Shown: positions 10,110 to 22,326, counted from the stretch's first letter. The stretch: DNA of 64,000 bases from Struthidea cinerea (GCA_013397865.1 VZTI01001134.1:87581-151580), one strand, 5' to 3'. Made by a program: numbers and translations. Notes: generated by a model from the letters alone, not told the origin.

Positions 10110-12059
10110 ATTTAAATATAGCCTTAGGCCTCTACCACAGGCTTAATCAGATCACAGAATGAACTGCAAGAGTTTCAGATTCATATATTATGATGCAAAT
10201 GAGTTTTGTAAATTGTGACCTAGTTCCCATGTTAGGAACAGTTGGGACCAATAGCAGGGACTGTGCAATGAATGTGAGCAGCAGGGGCAAGCAAGGAAAT
10301 TAACATTTGCTCTTAATTTGAAATGGATTTTTAATCACTTTCAGGTGCCTCAAAGGAAGTGCACACACTTGTTTACTGTAATCATCCTGGCAGAAGAATG
10401 TGTATAGGAGGTAACACGTTTTTGTTTTACTAATTGAAATGTTTGCGGCACTGGTGTCACTCAAAGTGCCAGAACACAGCTCTTTCTGGAGCGCTCAAAG
10501 AAGGACTGTGAAACAAAGTTTCCCAGTTGATCTGCTCCTCAGAACTTGCTTTGTAAAGAAAGTGAGGCACGTACCCTCTAAAAGTGACTGGATATTAGAT
10601 CACATTCATCTTTCCAAATTCAGTTGCTATTTTTTAAGCTAGAGGCCTGATAAACTCACTCTCCAAAGAGCCTGCTCAGGGATTTAGCTCCACGGCTGTC
10701 AGCCACATGCTTAAACACGATTCAGCAGAGTTAGTGGAAAATACTGAACTCATGAAATTCTGCTTGTGCTGTAACAGCGAGCCCACACCACCACACCGTG
10801 CTGAGCTTCAGCCTGAGGCAGCTTTCTGATTGTTTTAAATGAGTTTTAGAATAGTGTTTTAAATGTTGGAATGACATTTGAATGTTTTAAATACACCCAA
10901 CAGCAAGGGTGTAACTTGTTAAAAACCATACAGATTTTCATTCTAATGAAAACTCATTCTGGAGTTGGTATCATCGATGGAAACAATTGGAAGCTGTAAA
11001 AACACCAGAGCGTCAACACTCCCCGAAAATAGAGTCTCAGCTCCCTCTGGTGGAAAAGGTCATTTTCTGCAAAAAGGTTTAAGTGAGAAAGTCTTGTTTC
11101 TGCTGCAGGCCTCAAAGGCATGAGCTACCTAGACAGCAAACAAATTCTCTGTTCCCTTTGAAGGACTGGAACTTCTTAGAAGTTGATGTGAAATACCCCA
11201 CCTCACTGTCCATTGCAGTGTGTCTGAACAGGATACCTCATAATCAACACATTCCATCTTCCCCAGGGTGGAATTCTCCACGTGTGAATTGTGATACAGA
11301 AGCCCACTGAAGCAATTGGTAGCCACAAGGAAAATAACACACACAACGTTCTAACATTCTCTCCACAACATCTTCAGCCCCCCAAGCAGCTGAGTCACGA
11401 AACAGAGCTCGATGTCACTAATACATGAGGCATAAGGCAAAGGTCTCAGATCCCAACCTGTGTCCCTTGGTCTTAGACATCCTGCATAAATTAAACCAAT
11501 CAAAAAAAGTCCCCCTCCTGTCTCCTATTTTCAAAGATCTGGTGCAGAGTCCAGCACTAATGGCAAAAACCTCTTCTCACTAAATACAGCTGTTCCTAGT
11601 CTACAGGTAAGTGTGTATTAGCAAAAGGAGCCCACTTTCTGTGTGCTCGGGAACAGCAGCAGTCCAGAACTGCATCACCACTGGTTTGTGACTTCTTGAT
11701 CAATAGGATTTTCATTGCTATTTGCACCACATACATGCTAGTTAAAAACTTAAGGTTATTCCATACTTTATAATCACAACCAATCATACAAGATATTTCT
11801 ATTTCTCCTTATTCACCATGAAGAGTGGAAAGTAAAGCCTGAAAGCATTGCAGCTATCGTCACAAAAAGTCTAGTAAGGTACATTTTTGTTTCCTATCAG
11901 AGGAATCGACAGCTCCACTGTAATTAAGCGCACAACTAATTGCTCTGACAAATTCTGTAAACAGAATCACGAGCAATTCCTGCAGTCACAGATGCACCAG
12001 AATGACTTTTTATGACACTTCTGCCACAGGACAAAGACATATAGAGCCAGTGAAAACGA

Positions 12060-12566
12060 AAATGGTAGCAAAAAAGTATTTATTAACACCACATAATTCA
12101 ATTCCACGATGTGGCATTAAAATTTGCACCTGCTCCTTGGAAACAGGAGAGCTGAATAAACCTGTGAAGGTGGGGCAGCACATCAGGTGTGCAGGTGAAG
12201 TTCATTAAAAACATAATAAAATACCATTTCCACAGCCAGAAAAAAATTTGAGGTGGGGAAAAGAAACAAAGGCAACAACAGCCAACAAAATACCCTTGGA
12301 GTGTTTTGTGCAACATTTTTCAAACAAGAAAGGCTACTAAGGCTAAAACATGGGCATGAAGTTCTGGGTTCTTACATTCGAGTATCAAAACCAACAATGG
12401 CAAGTACAATTTGATCTCTGTGTGTACAATCAAAACAACTTTGTAAGAGATTTCTCTCCAAAAGGGCAGTTTTCTATGGGCTGAAGTGTCCATGTATTTA
12501 ACTGGAACTCTCATGAGGGTTGCAGCTCCATCAGCTTTGCTTACTGGCTAGGACAGTGTCTGGTTT
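12060..12566 (-). other. UMPS: UMPS 3' untranslated region
   Basis: From the stop codon to the likely cleavage zone about 15-25 bases past the AATAAA at 12079-12084 (minus strand). The end is inferred only from that hexamer. Confidence 0.5.
12079..12084 (-). terminator. UMPS: candidate UMPS poly(A) signal
   Basis: AATAAA on the minus strand about 480 bases after the UMPS stop. I see no other good hexamer between the stop and this one. Confidence 0.5.
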
Positions 12567-12748
12567 TCAATCTTCTGCAGGAATACCAAGTTTGCTCATG
12601 TAGCTCTCCCAAGCTGCCTTCCTGTACTTCTCTGCTTCTTGGAGACGGTCTGAAGCTGCCAAGATGCCACGTCCCACAATAATGATATCTGAGCCTTTTT
12701 CACCAATAACTTCCTTGGGGCTTAGGTACTTCTGTCCAAGGTTATCAC
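12567..12748 (-). CDS. UMPS: UMPS exon 6 (terminal coding exon)
   Basis: It follows acceptor 'tattttag'. It encodes residues 422-481 at the end of the OMP decarboxylase barrel, including SDIIIVGRGI, which contacts the substrate phosphate in this family, and ends IPAED-stop (TGA at 12567-12569). Confidence 0.96.
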
Positions 12749-15700
12749 CTAAAATACAGACACCACTTTTTTTTTAGTTTGCACAAAACTGTGTTTACTA
12801 AAAATCTTTGAAGAGTGCTGGAACCAAGAACAGGCCCCCTGTTCCAGCTCTCATCCTAACAATCCACAAGCAGAACTAGAAACTGCATTGCAAACCAACA
12901 AACACAGATCAAATCTGACAGCCAGCACCCTCCTTTTTCACGGTTTACCAATCACAAATAGATGGAACAGCTACTCAAAGAAGCATCAATCACGATTACT
13001 AAAATACACCTCAGCCTTCTTAAAACAGGCAAAATCCCCAAACATTAACGTAAAAGCTTGTGATTTCAGTTTAGGCCTCATAAGAATTAAGTATTGCAGA
13101 GAAACATGTCTCCCCTATCTGCTTCAGTGATAACCTCTTTAGTCAGCACAAGACTTCCAATTCATTGATACTGCATCTACATCAATACCACGTGTTTCAG
13201 CTGGACTTCTCTATTTGTTAAATTTTTCTTTTACTCCTACTGAACAGTTTTACATCTCATCTAACACCTATCTGAAGACATTTTACATGTTTTTAGGAAT
13301 GTGCTTTATGGTATGCACAGACCTCAAAACAAGTAAGAAGGCTGCACAGCCTGCTGGTTGCCTTCCAGAGCTCCCAGGAAAGGATCAGCATACCCAAAAA
13401 TATGGAAGATAGCTCGTAGTGGGAAACAGACTCCTCCCAGATGAGAATCAGCATCCAAACCCTCTTCAGAAGCCACTTTATCACTGAAGACTAGATCACT
13501 TCTGTACTTGCAAACAGACTACAAACATTTTAGAAAAAGCTACCTCCAGTTTGCAGCTGCACTCCTGGGGTTAAGTGAAGAAATTCTGGTTTATTACTAA
13601 CTCTAGATCCACATATGAATCCAAAAACAAAATCTGGGTTGTCTTCAGCCATCTGTACCTGAAAAAGATCAGTGAACAGATACAAATGATATACTTAAAA
13701 CTCAGCTGGCCTAGCAATCTGTTTCTCATCCACCCTCTGACGCTTTAAGCTGTGTGAGGCAGGGGTTTGAAACATCTCTTGCTTTCCCAGTGTAAAGTCC
13801 CTGCTTCCCTCTGGCAGGAAAGTGATTATTATGTTTCTTTCTATATTATAAATAATAACATGAATAAATTTAAACTAATTAGAAATGCATTGCTTAAAGA
13901 AAGAAAGAAAAAAGAAGAAGCAGGGGGTGCTAATAGCAAACTTGGCATCTGTACTACAAATCCAGGTGTGAACTCTGACCATCCACATCACTGGCCTACA
14001 GCTGCAACCTTTAAACACCACACTGTCATATTCCTGAGTCTCCAAGGAAAAAACACCTGTAATAGAGCTAGAGGGACTTTTGGAAGTGCAAATATTAGAA
14101 ACACATAAAACCTCCCTGTCACACTTTACAAGCTTTTAACCTGAAACAAGACTGCCCACTTACTGCAGCTTTTGTGTATTCACCCGTGGCAAGGGACCCT
14201 TGGGAACTCATCTCGGCAACCAGGAGACAGCCACGCTGCAGAGGAAGACCTACTTCCTTCAGACCTTTCACAACTCCAGAGCCTGGAACCACGTGGGCAT
14301 TGACGATGTCCGCCCAGGATGCGATTCTGAACACACCACCTGAGAACATGGACAGGAAGACACAGAGCTGTCAGAAAAGTGTTAAACAGGAACCACAAGT
14401 TAAACAAAACCAGCTGCACACTACATCACTCACATATTTAAAAGACACTTTTACTGCTGAAGCTTGACAGTTACAAGTTCAGTCTTATCATACAGTTCTG
14501 ACAGCTGCCTAACCACAAAGTGCAGTCTCTCAGTTTACTTTTCACAAACACTTGTTAGTGTCTCACCTTTAATATTCACTGAGACATTCACGGTAGCCCA
14601 GAAATCTGCTGTCACAGGTGCTATCTTCCCAGATAGCACACAGATCACAGGGACATAAGATCAGGAAAAGAGAACAGCAGTCCTACAGCTGCAGATGGAG
14701 TATCAAATGAAAGCCATGCTGGGCACACAAGCAATACAATAATAACAGGCTGCCTTAAGAAGCCAGGCTGCAGTTTCTCACGGCACACAACTGCTCAGAA
14801 GTACTTACTGAGCACAACCACAGATTCATAAAAAGGCTTAGGTTGGAAGGGACCTCAGGAGGTCATGCCCTCTCAGCAGGGTTAACTTCAACGCTAGGTC
14901 AGGTTGCTCAGGGTCTTATCCCCTTGAGTATTTCCCAAGGCTGGAGATTCCACGCTCTCTCCTGGCAACCTGTGCCAGCACTGTAGTCACACAGTGACTA
15001 CACACACCAGCAGCAAAGTTATAGTAAATCCAGGTTGATGATAATCACCTTCATACTGATGTTTCACTGTGTTTCCAATATCTGCAAATTTCCTGTCTTC
15101 AAAAATCAAGAATTCATGTTGATCTGCGAGCGTTCTCAACTCCTTTACTACCTCTTGGGTGAAATCATTCAAGATGTCTATATGAGTCTTCAGGATACAG
15201 ATGCTGGGCCCCAGGGTGGCAGCCAGCTGCAGCAGCTCCTTGGGGCTGGTGACATCAGCAGAAAGGCACAAGTTTGTTTGCTTCTTTTCCATGAGCATGA
15301 GAAGCCTGGCTGCAATAGGATGCACCCCTGGCAGCTGGGCACGGGCACTGAAGCTCAGCTCCTTGCAGGGTCTCTTCACAGGAGCAGCACCATTCTGAGC
15401 CACTGCCTCAAACACATTGCCCTGAATGAATTTCTTCACCTCTTCAACCATCTCAGCAGCCACTTCTCCCCGCTGCTGGAGAACCTCCAGCACCCCAGAC
15501 AAGGTGCACACAGAGTGCAGGCGAATTCCACGTTCCTCTAGCCTGGCCTTCCCACCCTGCTCCCTGTCCAACAGCACTATGGCATCTGTGACTTTTAATC
15601 CTTCTTTCTGAAGAACTTCTGCAGTTTCCAGTACGCTGGATCCACTTGTTACTACATCTTCAATGATCAGACATGTCTCTCCTGGATTTATGGTGCCTTC

Positions 15701-17565
15701 TACCATCCGCTTAGTACCTGAAAAATAAAAAGCAAACACTCCCGCAAATTAAGAAAGGTTGGATGACCCAAAAAAACCTCAGAGTATCAAAACTTTATTA
15801 GATGATACCACTTACCACAATTCTTACCACAGATCACTCGCTGACCTGTAATTCAATTTGTAAAGACTGTTACTTCTCCAAGCTAATAAAATGCTACTTT
15901 ATGTTTCCAGAAGTTATGTTCCATTAACAAAACTGACACACTGTTAACAGCACAGTTTGAATAACATGACTTGAGAAGTTTATTACTGTCATGACTTGAA
16001 AGCTCAGACTTATGAAAGTATTCTCCCGTTATTTAAAACATCTTTAAGGCAGCCAAGTTATTGGCACGCTTCAGCATGTCCCGTTTTCCACAGGCAGCAC
16101 TCTGTGCTTAATATGCCTGTTAGAACAATTAGAAGGAGGAAAGCCTCAAGTGCCTTTGTCCTAACTAACAACAGGCACACATCCATGAAAGGCCTCCTGG
16201 GGGGCAACGACAAAGGATGCCTGGCTTTCCCAGGAGCAGCTAATCGCTGTCACAACTGGCTTGTGCTTCACAAGAAGGAACAGCAAATGTTTCCAGGCCT
16301 GGCCCACTGCCTGACACAGGAGTAGCATTTAGTTTTGACAAGGGTACTTTCTAACTACACACAGTTGGAAAAGGATGCGTAGAAATCCAGTTATATGGCA
16401 GGTTAATGCTTCAGTCTGCTCTCCCTCTTCCTTTATCACAAATAAATGGTGCACTGAGTAGAGAAGGGACTGCTGCTTACCTGGCTCACTGATTACAGGA
16501 CTATAGGATAATGAAAGAAAAAGGGGTTTGAGAGATAAATGAAGAGACTAGAAAGGTTCCTTTCGGAGCCAATATGCAAAAAGTTCTGTTTAAGAGCAAA
16601 ACGTGGCTCTCGTGTCAGCATGTTGGAGAATCTGAGTTATAAATCCTTGTTTCTGGATGAGGCCACTAACCTAGAACCACAGCAATGGTAACAAGTCAAA
16701 GGAAAAAAAAGAAAAGAAAAAGACGCTGCTAAAGGGAAGAAACAAACTCTCACAAACAAAACCAAAGAAACGCAAAACACCCTTCAAGAGTCTCCAAATC
16801 TCCTACAGCAGGACTAAAGCCGCAGCTTAACAGCTGGGAGAGGCTGATCAGGCTGGGATGCTGTGGGAGGTTTGCTTTAGGGGGGGAAAGGGCCTGCTTC
16901 TTAAATCGCAATGGTAACCTTAAACTGGAGCGGAGATGCTGTGCATTACAAAAGAAGCACAAATATATAAAGTCATTTCCCAAACAAGGTAAGTTGCAAA
17001 CTCTTGATTTGAAGGCTTTACCGTAGTCTTTTCCTTCCTTCCTCCGTATAAGCATAGGAACCTGATTTTCGGCGCAGATGATCGTGGCCAGCGGCAGCGC
17101 CGTGTAGGGAACGCCGCACACACAGTCGTACTCCAGACCCGCATCTTGGGCTGCTTGGAAAAGCAGCCCTGCAACCTGAAAAGGAAAACCAAACGCTTTG
17201 CAAGCGCCACGCTGGCGCGAACGTGACTAAACCAATGAAACCCTCTCTGCTTGACACGACCCGAGAGCCGACCCTGCGGGGTCCCGGCCCTGGAGAGCCC
17301 CGGCAGCGCTGCCGTGCCCCGCTCCCCCCGAGCCGCGCGGAACCCGCCACCCCGCAAAGGGCAGGGACACGCGTGGGGCCCGGCCCGGGCAGTCCCGGGG
17401 CTCCCCGGCCCGCACCTGTCGGAGGAGGCGCGGGTGGGACACGAGGCCGCGCAGGTCGATGTACACGGGGGAGGCGCGGCCGCTCTTCAGCACGAAGTGC
17501 CCGAAGCGCAGCGCGCCCGCCGCGCTCAGCGCCGCCGCCACGGCCCCCTCAGGCCCCGCCGCCAT
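12567..17565 (-). CDS. UMPS: UMP synthase, six exons, complete
   Basis: Bifunctional cytosolic enzyme for the last two steps of de novo pyrimidine synthesis: orotate plus PRPP to OMP, then decarboxylation to UMP. Joined coding exons: 17416-17565, 17022-17175, 15049-15717, 14164-14339, 13544-13658, 12567-12748. They total 1446 bases, giving 481 aa; human UMPS is 480. All introns are GT-AG and every phase matches. The N-terminal orotate phosphoribosyltransferase half has FVLKSGRASPVYIDLRG and the PRPP loop IIEDVVTSGSS (about 119-129). The C-terminal OMP decarboxylase half has FEDRKFADIGNT (about 307-318), with the catalytic lysine near 311 and aspartate near 314. The start ATG lies in a CpG island with good context (gccggccATGG). 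KALRN lies upstream on the same strand, as in other vertebrates. No break or missing catalytic residue is seen. Confidence 0.97.
12749..13543 (-). other. UMPS: UMPS intron 5
   Basis: Nothing recognised beyond splice signals and a T-rich acceptor tract. Confidence 0.7.
13544..13658 (-). CDS. UMPS: UMPS exon 5
   Basis: 115 bases, residues 384-421. It has FGFICGSRV and FLHLTPGVQL, the barrel strand and phosphate-binding loop of OMP decarboxylase. Acceptor 'ttttcag', donor 'gtagct'. FICGSRV has Cys where the human protein has Ser. Confidence 0.96.
13659..14163 (-). other. UMPS: UMPS intron 4
   Basis: Contains an A/G-rich run near 13898-13922. Nothing else recognised. Confidence 0.7.
14164..14339 (-). 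CDS. UMPS: UMPS exon 4
   Basis: 176 bases, residues 325-383. It has IASWADIVNAHVVPGSG and CLLVAEMSSQGSLATG, well-conserved decarboxylase barrel segments. Donor 'gtaagt'. Confidence 0.96.
14822..14985 (-). repeat. CR1 LINE 3' end in UMPS intron 3
   Basis: Read on the plus strand this is the reverse complement of a CR1 3' end: 'ttaggttggaagggacctca', 'tcaggttgctcaggg' and 'gcaacctgtgccagca'. It ends about 63 bases from the exon 3 donor and lies in the same orientation as UMPS. Confidence 0.85.
15049..15717 (-). CDS. UMPS: UMPS exon 3
   Basis: 669 bases, residues 102-325. This large exon holds the PRPP-binding loop, the linker between the two enzymes and the OMP decarboxylase signature FEDRKFADIGNT. 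The linker (about 195-220) differs most from the human protein, as expected. Acceptor 'tttttcag', donor 'gtgatt'. Confidence 0.96.
15718..17021 (-). other. UMPS: UMPS intron 2
   Basis: The largest UMPS intron, 1304 bases. No exon or clear repeat seen. An A-rich run lies near 16697-16724. Confidence 0.6.
17022..17175 (-). CDS. UMPS: UMPS exon 2
   Basis: 154 bases, residues 51-102. It has CGVPYTALPLATIIC and MLIRRKEGKDYG, conserved in the phosphoribosyltransferase half. Acceptor 'ttttcag', donor 'gtaaag'. Confidence 0.96.
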
Positions 17566-17720
17566 GGCCGGCCCGGCGCACGGAGATGATGCAGAGCAGG
17601 CGGGGCGCGGGGCGGGGACGCCGTGTGGCAAGCGGGGAATCGATGTAGCCCGTCCCGCATTCCCTCCCCGCGGCGGCAGCCCGAGCTGCGCCATCCCGGG
17701 ATCCGTGTGCCCCGTCCCGC
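17060..17720 (-). promoter_or_regulatory. UMPS: UMPS CpG-island promoter region
   Basis: Dense CpG over exons 1-2, intron 1 and about 150 bases upstream of the ATG, unlike the AT-rich surroundings. A GGGGCGGGG box (17609-17617), a likely Sp1-type site, lies about 45 bases upstream of the start codon. No TATA box is seen, which fits a housekeeping promoter. Confidence 0.75.
17416..17565 (-). CDS. UMPS: UMPS exon 1
   Basis: 150 bases, residues 1-50, starting MAAGPEGAVAAAL. The alanine-rich start is not conserved with human, but FVLKSGRASPVYIDLRG is. Donor 'gtgcgg' follows CGACAG. Confidence 0.95.
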
Positions 17721-18190
17721 ATCCCCTCCCTGTGGATGCTGAAAAGCTTTGGTAGAGAAATCTTTCAGCTTTTCTGCAGTTCTCCCAGAAGCTATGAAAA
17801 CACTGCTATGAGTTCTTGTAAACGAATTCTTTATCTTGCACCTGGGTTTGTTATGCAAGATTGTTATGGTTCTAGCTTTCTAATATTTTGAAACAAGTGT
17901 CTTAGAGCTTGACCAATCCCCTCAAGGGGTGGATGGCCGAGCACCCAATTGTCTTATGCCATTCAACACACTCTTTGCGAACCATGTTATAAAAAGATGC
18001 ATTAATTAATTAATAAAGATTCAGAACTGCTTTCCCTTCTGAACTTAGTCGTGACATTCCTTGCCGTCAGTGTCGCTCACAGCGACATCTCCCCGCGGCG
18101 GCAGCCCCAGCTGCGCCATCCCGGGATCCGTGTGCCCCGTCCCGCATCCCCTTCCCCGCGGCGGCAGCCCCAGCTGCGCCATCCCGGCCC
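17651..18190. repeat. 62-bp GC-rich tandem repeat, split by a solo LTR
   Basis: 'cgtcccgcat' starts copies at 17651, 17713 and 18138. The first spacing is 62. The second is 425, which becomes exactly 62 after removing the 357-base LTR and one 6-base target duplication. Each unit carries 'ccccgcggcggcagccc' and 'gctgcgccatcccggg'. The third copy ends incomplete near 18190. Confidence 0.9.
17731..18087 (+). mobile_element. solo LTR upstream of UMPS, antisense to it
   Basis: 357 bases starting TGTGGATG and ending GCGACA, inserted in the 62-bp repeat. Flanks are CCTCCC (17725-17730) and TCTCCC (18088-18093), a 6-base duplication with one change. Six bases fits alpha- or betaretrovirus-like elements. 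Plus-strand TATAAAA (17988-17994) and AATAAA (18012-18017) set the orientation. It lies about 165 bases upstream of the UMPS start codon. No internal proviral sequence is present. Confidence 0.88.
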
Positions 18191-18199
18191 CGCTCCCCG

Positions 18200-18464
18200 A
18201 GGCCCGTTCCCCCCTCCTCGATTCCCGGGAAGCAGAAACCGCCGGTGCACGGAGGGTTCGATGTGACCCGAGGGTTTCTCGCCGCGTCGGCTCCCGGGGT
18301 GATTCCCAAAAGGCCGCTCGGGGGATGCAGCCAGGGTGACAATCCCGCGGGCTGGCTCCCTGAGAGATTCCTGCGGAAAAGACGAGCTGAATAAAGCCCT
18401 CAGCCAGCCCTGAGTCTCCACGGCCTCACTCAGAAAGATGCTACACGTGTGAAATAAGACTGAC
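18200..18464. other. GC-rich spacer between UMPS and the KALRN 3' end
   Basis: CpG-rich sequence with no gene seen. It may be a distal part of the UMPS CpG island. Confidence 0.5.
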
Positions 18465-18483
18465 CCGGTCTTCTCTGGATAAT

Positions 18484-18489
18484 TTTATT
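18484..18489 (-). terminator. KALRN: candidate distal KALRN poly(A) signal
   Basis: AATAAA on the minus strand, the last such hexamer before the GC-rich UMPS upstream region. Confidence 0.5.
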
Positions 18490-21400
18490 TAATCAAAAAA
18501 AGTCCAGAAACGGAGTTGTTAGTATACTCTATTTATGGGAATGCAAGGACAGGAGATGTACAGGTCGAAGCTACATCTGTAGATGATCATATATACTGCA
18601 GTATAGTAACAACAACATGGGACAGCAAGTAGTCACCTCACAACAGTACACATGAGTGATTAGACTTACAAAGGAAATATTTACAAACCTGCCTTTACAA
18701 ACCAACATTGTGTGCATACAAAATGAAATCTGCAATAAAACTGAAGATACATTTAAGGCAGACCAGCAATACACTGAAATAATTAAGGCTGTGGAATTAC
18801 TTTGCACCTTGAAAATGCTGAGCTGTTAGCAATACTGTTTCTTTTTTCCTCCTTCAGTGGATTGTTGCTAAAATTGAAAAGCATCAATATGTTCCAACTG
18901 TTTGCTCTTATCTCGGTGAATAAGTCTGAGATTTAATTTTTCTTTTTTTCTTTTTTGCACTTGCTATTGCATTTTCTTTCCAAAAGTTATCAGCAAATTG
19001 ACCTCAGTGGCAGAGCAGTGTTGAACAGTTTGGTAGAAAGAGAAGTAAAAGCACCAGCATCAGAAGTAGGACATGAAGGTGAAATATGGCTTGAGTAGAG
19101 AAGATGTTGGTTTTTCACTAGCTCCATAATAAAGACTACAGTTACAGCAAACATTCAGCATCCTGACGCTATGGAAACACTCAGCACTATACAGATCCCA
19201 GAACGAGAGTACATCACTTGATGGCAGTGTGCAGTCAGCCTAGTAAAATGGGATTTTATTTTGTTTCCTTGGGAAAGCACCATTTTCTGATGGGACATGA
19301 GTGAATGAGCTCAAAAATAAACCCGAGCCCTGTGTTAGAGGAGAATCCACCTCTGCTGTGAAAGAAACAGGAACACAAAAAGGTGGTGAGCCCCTGTGCA
19401 TGTAAATTTTCAGTTAGAGCTTTATGTGCACCGAGAAGCCTTTACACCTGTCTCTGAAGTTTACGTTATCCTAGGTTAATTGACACAGTCCCCTCATTGC
19501 AAGGGCATTAAAGTAGGGTTACAAATAGTCAGGTCATAACGTGTGGTTCTGTATTCAGCCTTTATGTACAGTATTTGTAGCACAGGCCTAACAGCGATGT
19601 CAGAAATGCTAATGAACGCCACTGAAGCCACAGCCTCAGGGTCAGTTGAGGGCACAGGCTTTGTCTCGGCATTAACTTAGAAGTAAAAAGATACATGTTA
19701 CCGAAAAAACTCCAATCCACAATCTTTTAAAATAAAAGGACAGTAAGACTAAACGAAACTTGTTAGTATCACTGAGAAAAGAGAGACATTTTGTAAATTT
19801 TAAAGCCTGGATTGCTTTAAAATGCTAACGTCTACAACCCTGGGTGTAGCTTGGGTGGGAGGTGGGGCCTCCCATGGGGCAGCAAGTGCCAGGACATCCC
19901 ATGGGGGCTGACAGTGTTACACTGGCCAGCAGAATTCCTGCCCTGGCCTGGCTGCTCCAAGTGGAGTGGAGAGAGAGGCAAATTAATTTCTCATTGCACA
20001 TTCATTAAATGAAGCCATCTTAAATAAGGAGCCCGCCATGCCACCACGTCCTCTGGGCTCTGTGTCACCAGCACCTTTGCTGCTCCCTTCTTGTCACCCA
20101 GCACCTGGGGACACCGTGAGCCACCCTTTGATGTCAGAGCAGGCTAAGAACACTGTGGAGGTGTCTGAAGGTGGTGGCTGTATGCACAGTGCCACTCCAC
20201 ACAGAGCTTGTGCTGCACTGCTGTCTGCATTCCTGTTGGTCATTCCGGATGCTTGGAAGCTGCTGGAGAAGATAAAGGGTGCAGCTACCACCACACCTTC
20301 ACTCGGCCGTCTTGGGAACACCCTGGGTGGTGCAGCTGCAGGTGGAAATCTTCCCCTCGGGGTCAGATGTTCTCTGGGGAGCTTTTTGAGAAACTGTGTT
20401 TGTTACAGACAGTATTTCATGCACCAAAAAACCCAGTGGTTGGAGAATGCTACACAAGGGGTTGGCTGTGGTGCTTTCTCACCCAGCGGGTGCACTCCAG
20501 GCCTACCTACTGAGCTTCTGTAATCTCTTCACAATGGAGTTACAGTTTTCACAGAGTTACAGGACCTGTTGTATCTGCAGAGGTACCACAGGTCGGCTTA
20601 AAAAGACTTTGAAAGAGCAAAGTCAGGATACTTCCTCTGTATTTATCATATGGCAGCATTTCATGTCAACTTGGTATTATTCAGGCAAAAGAAATATTTG
20701 AGATAAAAAGCAAGGACGGTTGATAATCACAAATGTTATATGGAAGTTTTAACTGGTTCAAGTATTCCTGAACGTGCTCTAAGAAGAGCAGTGCCCGGGA
20801 AGAGGCGTTCTCTAACATGAATATGGAAAAAGCAAAACCACAAAAGAAAGTAACCCCAGAACATTCAAATTCTTCAGAGTTCAGCACTTCCAGCTCTCTC
20901 AACAAGGAGCCTTTTTTGAATCTGAGCACCAATACCTAATCATATGTCCTCCCTCTTTCAGCCGTTTGGGTTTTCTTTTCTGTTATTTGATAGCAATGAG
21001 AGGCTTAAATAGTACCTTAAACAATCTAGCTTTTTCCCCCTGTGCATCTGAAGTGTCTGCTGTTGTAGTCTGACATATGCATGCAGGAGATAGGAAAACA
21101 AAATGCTAAATAACTCCAAATTACACGTGATACATGAGAATTTGTTTGTATTAATGCCAAGCAGAAAGCCTGTGGCTTAAACTGTACCCATGGGCCTAAT
21201 AAAAGCTGTAGGTTTTACAGACCACACTTCCACAAACATTTTTTTTAAGGGCAGCACAATCACAGCACAAAGAGCCAGCTTTGACAAATAAGAATTACAG
21301 ACAGTCCTGTAGTGAGAAAGTACCTGAGGCTGGTGGTAATTGAAGACCCCCCTTGACTGCTGTCTGTATTCACTTGCTAAGAAATTGCATACTTTGCACT

Positions 21401-22326
21401 GTTGCTCAGGATGAGAGTCTGGTCTTTATCTAAGACGTGCTGCTGGATTGCTTAGAAAATCAGCTGCTGCTCTAGAGAGGAACTGAGATAGGTTCTAGAT
21501 GATTCAAAAAGCTTAACCTGCCGTGAACACTTGTCTCTTTCAAACCTTTCCACAACTCCCTCCCTGTATCAGACCTCTCACAGAACCACTTCTGATTCTG
21601 CTGAGGCACCTGGGCTCACCCTTCTGCTTGTGGCTTCCCGATCTCAAGGGCTGTTCTTTGTTGCACACACTCAGTGCTGAGCGCTGAGGGTTTTTGCTGT
21701 GCCTCTTCTCTACTAACAAAATACTGACCACTCCGGTGTAGTGGTAGAGCAAGCACAAAGAGACGGGCCAGATCTCCTCCCTGCTGTGAAACTGAGCTTG
21801 GAGGTGGATCAAAAAAGGGCTATCAGAGCCCGGAGAACTTAAGGGTACTTGCAGGGTATCTGCAACACCCACTGGCAGAGACAGCGCTTGCTCCTGCAGG
21901 TTCACAGTGCAGTTACTTGGATGGTCAATGAGATTTGACTCTCACCCTTACAAGAGAGTCTCTATGAGCACACGTGGTCAGATCAAGCCCTTTTCCTTAG
22001 GAAAACCTTTGGTAACAACTGCCATTTCCCATTACAGGCACACAAATGGTACTCAGCACCGAGACAAAGTCCCTGCATGCCAGGGGGAAAAAATCTCTTT
22101 GATTGTAACCCCTCAAGGCTGCAGAGCTTTGTGGTGTGGCAGTAGGATGGGGAAGCCCCAGCTGGTTTCCCCTTCCAGTCCCATTTCTGGAAAGGAAGAT
22201 TTGGCCAACCTACAAACTGCTGATTTGTCACTGCAGACTCCCTATATTGGTTGTACCTAAGGCTGGCTCCGTCACTGTAACATCAATATGATGATGTTGC
22301 AACTTGGCTTGCAAGAGAGAAATGTT

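Larger units (their letters stand above)
7184..12050. other. intergenic, downstream of UMPS
   Basis: I see no gene here. The longest frame (8637-9158, plus strand, 173 codons) has no recognisable domain and looks like chance. Two short tandem duplications are listed separately. Between 7640 and 7960 and between 8400 and 8650 the text has a degraded repeat feel, but I cannot assign a family. Confidence 0.5.

Noticed and set aside
17223..17648. Plus-strand frame of 141 codons over the CpG island
   Set aside because: GC-rich shadow of UMPS exon 1 and its upstream region; Pro/Arg-rich with no domain.
17651..18190. CRISPR-like spaced repeats
   Set aside because: Tandem 62-bp repeats in vertebrate DNA split by an LTR, with no spacers of regular size.
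20038..20523. Plus-strand frame of 161 codons in the KALRN 3' UTR
   Set aside because: No recognisable domain, antisense to the UTR, and of a length expected by chance in a window of this size.
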